Assembly: GCA_002423465.1 (NCBI GenBank)
Contig: DIWG01000022.1
Location: 57,358 to 67,454 of the forward strand
DNA length: 10,097 nt
From: Syntrophaceae bacterium UBA6112
GTDB taxonomy: Bacteria > Desulfobacterota > Syntrophia > Syntrophales > UBA5619
Direction: 5' to 3'
Numbering within the stretch: the first letter of the stretch is position 1; each line of letters begins with the position of its first letter. Below the pieces are notes generated by a model, which made no database searches, was not told the origin of the DNA, and worked only from the letters and a program-made list of their open reading frames with translations. Of this stretch, positions 6,075-10,097 are shown piece by piece. The translations under genes were made by a program, and so were the position numbers.

Positions 6075-7949
6075 TCAGGCTTCATTGGGCTCCGAGAAAC
6101 GCGCTTCCATCATCAGATCTCCGTCCTCGTAACGGCTGGATACCTTGTAGGGCAGTTTTTTGAAGAGCTTGATCATCGTTTTGTTATCGGAAAAGGTCAT
6201 TGCATAGAGCCCGGCAAAACCATTGTGCCTGGCGGCGTCGACGATTTTCAGTTGCAGTTTCGATGCAATGCCTTTGCCTTGCCATTGGCCGTCCAGCGAA
6301 TAGGCCACTTCCGCCATATCCTTGCCTTCGTCGGCGCCATACATGCCGATGCCGATCACTTTTCCCAGCCCTTCCTCGCCGAGATAAGCGATCACGGAAA
6401 ATTTATTTTTGTAGTCCACCATGAAGATGTTCTTCATTTCATCCCAGAAAAAATGGATCCGCATTCCGAAGAAACGCTTATTGACATCCGATTTGTCCAT
6501 TTCGTAGAAATGCTCCTGGATGAGACGGCTGTCGGTCGTTTTGGCCGGCCGGAAGGTGACTTTTTGCCCGTCGATTTCAACGGTTTCTTCCATCCATGAA
6601 GGATACACTCCCATGAGGGATTCATTGATTTTCCGTTCCTGACCGATCAGGCCCGCCTCTTTGGCTTTCATGAAAAGCTCATCCCGGAATTTCGGATGGG
6701 CGATGCTGATCATGGCCATCGCCCTTTCCTGAATGTTCTTGCCGAAAAGATTGACCACGCCGTATTCGCTGACCACATAGGTCGCATCAAAAGCCGGAAT
6801 CACCACGGAACCGGCCGATATTTCCATGACGATATTGCTTGCGCTTTCATCCAGAGGGGTGGAGGGAATGATCAGGATCGTCTTGCCGCCCGGGGCCATC
6901 GATGCGCCCCGCGTGAAATCGACCATCCCGGCCACATCCGCAAAATGGTTTTGTGGCATGCCGTCGGCGGCAACCTGACCTTTCAGATCGATCCTCGTCG
7001 CCAGGCTGATGGCCGTCATTTTATGATGATTGGATATGATCCGGGGGTTGCTCACATAATCCGAGGGCCTCAATTCAACGGCAGGATTTTGATCCAGAAA
7101 CCGATACAGCTCACTGGAGCCGATGGCCCCCGAGGCAACCATCTTCCCGTCATTGTACGCCTTTTTCCGATTGGTGATGACGCCCTTGTTGCAGAGAGCA
7201 TGAATCGAATCGAGAAGAAACTGGGAATGGATGCCGAGATCGTTTTTGTTCCCCAGCGCCGCCAACGCCAGCTCAACGGGTATTCCGGGCGAAAGATGGA
7301 TGGTCGAACCGTCATCGACGAGATTGGAGACAAATTTGGCGATGTTCTCCATTCCCGGAAGATCCGGCAGAGGATAGGTTGTCAGGAGTTCTTCATTCTT
7401 TTCAACAATGAAATCAACATCATCGACATGAAGCATTCCGTAGCCGGGAATCCTGGGCATGTCGGAATTGACCTGGGCGATGATGACGTCGGCCGCCTGC
7501 GCCGCAGCAAGTGTGATATCCACGGACACGCCGAGGTTCATCCAGCCGAAATTATCGGGAGGGCTGACCTGTACCAGGGCGTAATGAAGCGGGATGTGTC
7601 TTTTGGAGAAAAGGGAAGGAACCATGAAAAAGTTCATGGGGGTCAAAAACCTTTTCGCCGCGGACAGGCCGTCCAGCATACCGGAACCTTGGTAGATCAA
7701 GCGCACATGATAACTGCGGCCCTTCGTCTCATCGGCTGTGAGGCCCATCAGAGAGCCTTCCAGGTTTAAAAAACGGATCAGTTCAATATCGAAGAAATTC
7801 TCGGTGTTTTTCAGCAAGGTTGACACGAGATGCTGCGGCTCGGAACAAAAAGATCCCACAAAAATCCTTTTCCCCTGGGAAATCTTTCCGATGGCCTCTT
7901 CAGCGCTGGTAACCTTCTTCTGATACTCTTCGGCAATCTTTTCGTTCAT
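6075..7949 (-). CDS. Acetyl-CoA hydrolase/CoA-transferase family protein fused to a GNAT acetyltransferase
   Basis: A 624-residue two-domain protein. About residues 10-440 match the acetyl-CoA hydrolase / 4-hydroxybutyrate CoA-transferase family: VQVSPPDNFGWMNLGVSVD, DLGIHSQF, NRKK, then VDFTRGASMAPGGKTILIIPST and SEYGVVNLFGKNIQERA. About 460-610 form a GNAT domain with the acetyl-CoA loop QWQGKGIA (Q555, G558, G560, A562). CoA-transferases of this family move CoA between acids through a glutamyl-CoA intermediate; GNAT domains acetylate amines, often lysines. Where the family normally has Glu in GIHTEM-like motifs, this protein has Gln243 (GIHSQF), so classical transferase chemistry may be lost or altered. 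ATG 7949 is preferred to ATG 7955 because AAGGAG then has a 6-nt spacing. It is first in a probable operon with fadJ, which fits acid activation or CoA exchange before beta-oxidation. The substrate is unknown. Confidence 0.88.
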   Translation of the reverse strand: MNEKIAEEYQKKVTSAEEAIGKISQGKRIFVGSFCSEPQHLVSTLLKNTENFFDIELIRFLNLEGSLMGLTADETKGRSYHVRLIYQGSGMLDGLSAAKRFLTPMNFFMVPSLFSKRHIPLHYALVQVSPPDNFGWMNLGVSVDITLAAAQAADVIIAQVNSDMPRIPGYGMLHVDDVDFIVEKNEELLTTYPLPDLPGMENIAKFVSNLVDDGSTIHLSPGIPVELALAALGNKNDLGIHSQFLLDSIHALCNKGVITNRKKAYNDGKMVASGAIGSSELYRFLDQNPAVELRPSDYVSNPRIISNHHKMTAISLATRIDLKGQVAADGMPQNHFADVAGMVDFTRGASMAPGGKTILIIPSTPLDESASNIVMEISAGSVVIPAFDATYVVSEYGVVNLFGKNIQERAMAMISIAHPKFRDELFMKAKEAGLIGQERKINESLMGVYPSWMEETVEIDGQKVTFRPAKTTDSRLIQEHFYEMDKSDVNKRFFGMRIHFFWDEMKNIFMVDYKNKFSVIAYLGEEGLGKVIGIGMYGADEGKDMAEVAYSLDGQWQGKGIASKLQLKIVDAARHNGFAGLYAMTFSDNKTMIKLFKKLPYKVSSRYEDGDLMMEARFSEPNEA

Positions 7950-7955
7950 AAACAT

Positions 7956-7961
7956 CTCCTT
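7956..7961 (-). promoter_or_regulatory. Ribosome binding site that decides the CoA-transferase start
   Basis: AAGGAG on the minus strand directly abuts the first possible ATG (7955) with no spacer, which is too close for that codon. It stands 6 nt before the second ATG (7949), a normal distance, so the protein should begin MNEKIAEEYQ. Confidence 0.75.
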
Positions 7962-8119
7962 GCATTATAAGGAATGCCTTGTTCATCCGGTTGAAGTATG
8001 CTTTTGGAAAACAATATGATCAAAGGCCGATTGTAAAACATCATTTCACCTAAAAATGCTTACACTTGGATTTCTTGCACACCAGAAGAATGTCATCTGA
8101 AAGCAAGCGTCCGAAAAGT

Positions 8120-8135
8120 TTGATAGTTATCAAAT
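8120..8135. promoter_or_regulatory. Palindrome TTTGATAgtTATCAAA, candidate operator
   Basis: Two perfect 7-bp arms separated by GT, about 170 bp upstream of the CoA-transferase start. The AT-rich symmetric 16-mer is typical of a dimeric repressor or activator site, and the nearest downstream gene is the acyl-CoA operon. The binding protein is unknown; the palindrome itself is seen directly. Confidence 0.4.
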
Positions 8136-8300
8136 CTTGTGAAGTATAATCTTCAACGGAAAACTGGCTCCAGGTGGCTTTAGCGCTACTTGATCATCAC
8201 TTCATAAGCCGCCGTATTGAATAATTGAAGGACGTTCCCATCTCCGAACTAACTTGGTTGCATTCTTCTTCCGAATTTCAAAGCTCGCGCCCGATCTGAC

Positions 8301-8318
8301 AAAAGCTCAACTAAGAGC
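8301..8318 (-). terminator. Weak terminator candidate after the esterase gene
   Basis: On the minus strand GCTC-TTAGTT-GAGC (8305-8318) is followed by TTTT (8301-8304), about 22 bp beyond the esterase stop. The stem has only four firm pairs, so termination would be inefficient. Confidence 0.22.
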
Positions 8319-8339
8319 CAAGAGCAGACTCCTTTGCTA

Positions 8340-9344
8340 TTATTTTGGATAATCACACCAGAGCCAACGCAGGGTATTTGGAAAGATTGCGCCGCCATGC
8401 ATGAGAGTATGTCCGCCTTCTCCAAAAACAAACTTATAATCGTACCCGCTATATTCAAGAGCGGCAGCGGTTTCTTTGTTTTTTAGTGCCCAACTGCCAA
8501 AAATCAAATTTGCATCCTTTTCACCAGATTGAAGAAATATCCTGATGGGTTTTTTAGGAGACATCCGAATCATTTCAGGATATTTATCTCCTCCCCGGAT
8601 GTTTACAAAACTACCACAATGACTGATAACTTTTCCAAAAGCATCCGGTCTCTGCCAAGCAGCATTAAAGGCACATAGTCCGCCTGAACTAATACCCACA
8701 ATTGCCCTGCCTGCCGGGTCATCCGTAATGTTGTAATTTTTCTTTATCTCCGGGATGATTTCTTCAATCAGAAAACGAGGATACAAATTGCTTACGGTAT
8801 CGTATTCAACACTTCTATTGCCTTTGCCGCCCCAGAGGGGTAAGCCAGGACCTACGTCACCCGGGCCAATAAACAGGCCGATTATAATGGGGATATCTGC
8901 CTTGTAAATCAAATTGTCAAAAACGACGTTCGACTGAACGTCTGGACCGAGATAATAGTCAGCATCCTGAAAGATCATGAGACAGGCAGGTTTTGAAGGG
9001 TCATATTGTTTAGGAACATAAAGCCAGTAATCACGTTGGGTTCCAACATATGTCTTTTTATTAACCCAGTGATATTTAGTGATTGCCCCTTCGGGAACAC
9101 CGTCCTGCTTTTTAGAATCTTTGCCAAGTCCATATGGTTCATCGCGTGACTTGCTAAAGGCAAAGGATTTTAGGTCTTTTCCCGATATATTTGGGAAATT
9201 AGCCTTTATAAGATCACTGAGAACTGAACTGGGACTGGATTCCTTTTTTTCTTGTTGATCCAATGCTGGCACCGGTTGGGCTAGGGCCAACAAAGCGGTT
9301 AGGACGATAAAACTGAACTTGAGTAGCGTACGAAATAATACCAT
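8340..9344 (-). CDS. Exported esterase of the Fes / esterase D alpha/beta-hydrolase family
   Basis: A 334-residue protein. Residues 1-27 look like a Sec signal peptide: a short basic start, a hydrophobic core (FSFIVLTALLALA) and a probable cleavage after VPA (25-27); there is no lipobox. The body matches the putative-esterase (esterase D, enterochelin esterase-like) family: RDYWLYVPKQY (104-114), LMIFQDADYY (122-131), the nucleophile elbow GISSGG with S219, and GEGGHTLMHGGAIFP with H312 as the catalytic histidine, then LRWLWCDYP. The acid is probably Asp277 or Glu275 in SGEKDAN. Such enzymes hydrolyse esters of siderophores, sugars or feruloyl groups; the substrate here cannot be chosen, and no siderophore genes are nearby. 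The ATG at 9344 has only a weak ribosome site, but the signal peptide supports it. It stands alone and has a good promoter about 75 bp upstream. GC content is low compared with fadJ. Confidence 0.87.
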   Translation of the reverse strand: MVLFRTLLKFSFIVLTALLALAQPVPALDQQEKKESSPSSVLSDLIKANFPNISGKDLKSFAFSKSRDEPYGLGKDSKKQDGVPEGAITKYHWVNKKTYVGTQRDYWLYVPKQYDPSKPACLMIFQDADYYLGPDVQSNVVFDNLIYKADIPIIIGLFIGPGDVGPGLPLWGGKGNRSVEYDTVSNLYPRFLIEEIIPEIKKNYNITDDPAGRAIVGISSGGLCAFNAAWQRPDAFGKVISHCGSFVNIRGGDKYPEMIRMSPKKPIRIFLQSGEKDANLIFGSWALKNKETAAALEYSGYDYKFVFGEGGHTLMHGGAIFPNTLRWLWCDYPK

Positions 9345-9368
9345 GTGAAACCAATATGTTACATGAAT

Positions 9369-9578
9369 TTACTTGCTATATATGTCAATGAAGCCGAAAG
9401 TTATGCGCAACAACTTGATTTTTTTAAAATATCTAAGCTGCAATGTCAAGTGTTGATTGATGGCGTTACTTGCTACAAGGTTAGGATGCTGTTTCGCATA
9501 GATGCTTGTCAGAAAAGGATATAACAAATTCCCCCTGACAAAAAGTACTCAACTTCCGATAAAAGAAAATACCTTCAT
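9369..9578 (-). pseudogene. Possible truncated gene: good ribosome site, MKVFSFIGS, then TGA
   Basis: On the minus strand GGAGG (9584-9588) lies 5 nt before ATG 9578, an ideal start. The frame reads MKVFSFIGS and then meets TGA (9549-9551). It stays open for another 59 codons to a TAA at 9369-9371, 24 bp before the esterase ATG. The opening resembles the first beta strand and phosphate-loop start of flavodoxin-like NADPH:FMN reductases (MKVLxxxGSPR), but the expected Pro-Arg and Gly-Asn-Thr do not follow in any frame. It may be a remnant, a short leader peptide or chance. Confidence 0.22.
9421..9449 (-). promoter_or_regulatory. Candidate sigma-70 promoter for the esterase gene
   Basis: On the minus strand a perfect -35 TTGACA (9444-9449) is followed by an exact 17-bp spacer and a -10-like TAAAAA (9421-9426, four of six matches). 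Transcription would begin near 9414 and leave a leader of about 70 nt before ATG 9344. A second TTGACA at 9383-9388 has no good -10 at normal spacing. Confidence 0.5.
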
Positions 9579-10097
9579 GTAATCCTCCAAATATTGAATG
9601 CGAGTTATACAGTACGTTTGTTTTATGCATTTAGAGTTTATCCGTAAATAGGGGGATTTCATGCGTTGCTGCACTGTGGGACAGGGTTTTCCTTTTCCCT
9701 TAGACGATTGACATCGGTAAAACCGCCATCCGTGCAGATGTGATCCTTCGTATATTTGAGTTGTCGATCTGATCTAGGCATTTCGATTTATTGATATCCG
9801 CCATCAGCCAGCTACATTGATTCATGCAATATCTAAATATCCTGACTCACAGTTAATACAAAATCATTCTGGAAGGGGGAGAGTTAAAAAAAGCGCAATG
9901 ATTATAAGACTAATTTCGGAATAATCAAGAAATATTCATAAAATCGGCATGACCACCAAATTTTATTCCCCTTTTATGTTGGGATTCAGCAGTTTTAATA
10001 ATTCCTTTTTGAGCGTGCATTTAACTATTTCCATTCGAAATCTTGCATGTCGATGACTATATCATTTTTGCGGACTTCAGTCAACTATCATGAGTTC
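9579..10097. other. AT-rich region without a convincing gene
   Basis: No long frame is present. Short minus-strand frames such as 9659-9781 (40 codons, beginning MPRSDRQLKY) and a 16-codon plus-strand frame at 9661 (MRCCTVGQG, preceded by AGGGGG) have mixed composition but no family signal. The stretch may be decayed sequence or the far leader of the esterase. I found no terminator, tRNA, or insertion-sequence ends. Confidence 0.4.

Larger units (their letters stand above)
7962..8339. other. Intergenic region upstream of the CoA-transferase/fadJ operon
   Basis: No coding sequence is supported here. It should hold the operon promoter. A perfect dyad lies at 8120-8135. A possible minus-strand -10, TATACT, lies near 8145-8150 but without a good -35 at the right distance. 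The segment next to the esterase stop contains a weak hairpin at 8305-8318. Confidence 0.4.

Noticed and set aside
4869..6599. A 576-codon plus-strand open frame opposite fadJ and the CoA-transferase gene
   Set aside because: It spans two well-identified genes on the other strand, is rich in Ser/Arg/Pro as expected of an antisense shadow of GC-rich codons, and shows no family motif.
6696..7769. A 357-codon plus-strand open frame opposite the CoA-transferase gene
   Set aside because: It is rich in Asp, Arg, His and Gly with no domain signal and lies wholly within a clearly coding minus-strand gene.
7964..7969. Perfect TATAAT on the minus strand just before the CoA-transferase start
   Set aside because: It is 14 nt from the chosen ATG, so transcription would begin inside the ribosome site, and there is no -35 at a normal distance.
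9659..9781. A 40-codon minus-strand frame and an overlapping 16-codon plus-strand frame
   Set aside because: Neither has a recognised family or a combination of good start and conserved neighbour; at this length in AT-rich DNA they are expected by chance.

Overview
The window looks like a chromosomal segment of an anaerobic, fatty- or aromatic-acid-degrading bacterium, most plausibly a Desulfobacterota/deltaproteobacterium of the Syntrophales type. This is inferred from family resemblance (a FadJ-type beta-oxidation fusion next to a CoA-transferase/GNAT fusion, a MoxR ATPase, a MntA/HepT module); no rRNA or other taxonomic marker is present. Most genes are on the minus strand. Base composition is uneven: the fadJ block is clearly GC-rich, while its neighbours and the intergenic regions are more AT-rich.

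Layout. 1-350 (-): 5' end of a MoxR-family AAA+ ATPase gene that runs off the left edge. 351-740: no convincing gene. 741-1127 (-): a winged-helix regulator, with TTCATGAA-type half-sites in its upstream region. 1273-1605 (+), 1773-2123 (+) and 2287-2604 (+): three small genes, respectively a membrane-anchored hypothetical protein, a lipoprotein with a probable Ig-like fold, and a small soluble hypothetical protein. 2963-3611 (-): an MntA/HepT (MNT/HEPN) toxin-antitoxin pair. The antitoxin mntA is intact, but hepT carries two in-frame stop codons and is a pseudogene; the best-supported unusual observation here. 3612-4039: no gene, but a GC-rich, dyad-rich stretch ends in a strong bidirectional terminator. 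4040-7949 (-): a two-gene operon, a CoA-transferase/GNAT fusion followed by fadJ. 8340-9344 (-): an exported esterase of the Fes/esterase D type. 9345-10097: no convincing gene; a good candidate promoter for the esterase and possible gene remnants.

How the genes work together. The CoA-transferase/acetyltransferase fusion and the FadJ hydratase/dehydrogenase form a plausible acyl-CoA unit: acid activation or CoA exchange, then hydration and NAD-linked oxidation of the enoyl-CoA. The transferase appears to have Gln where the family's catalytic Glu is expected, so its chemistry is open. The MntA/HepT pair looks like a decaying defence or addiction module that has lost its toxin and kept its antitoxin. 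The three small plus-strand genes have intervening gaps of about 165 bases and are not tightly coupled. I saw no CRISPR array, tRNA, rRNA or intact insertion sequence.
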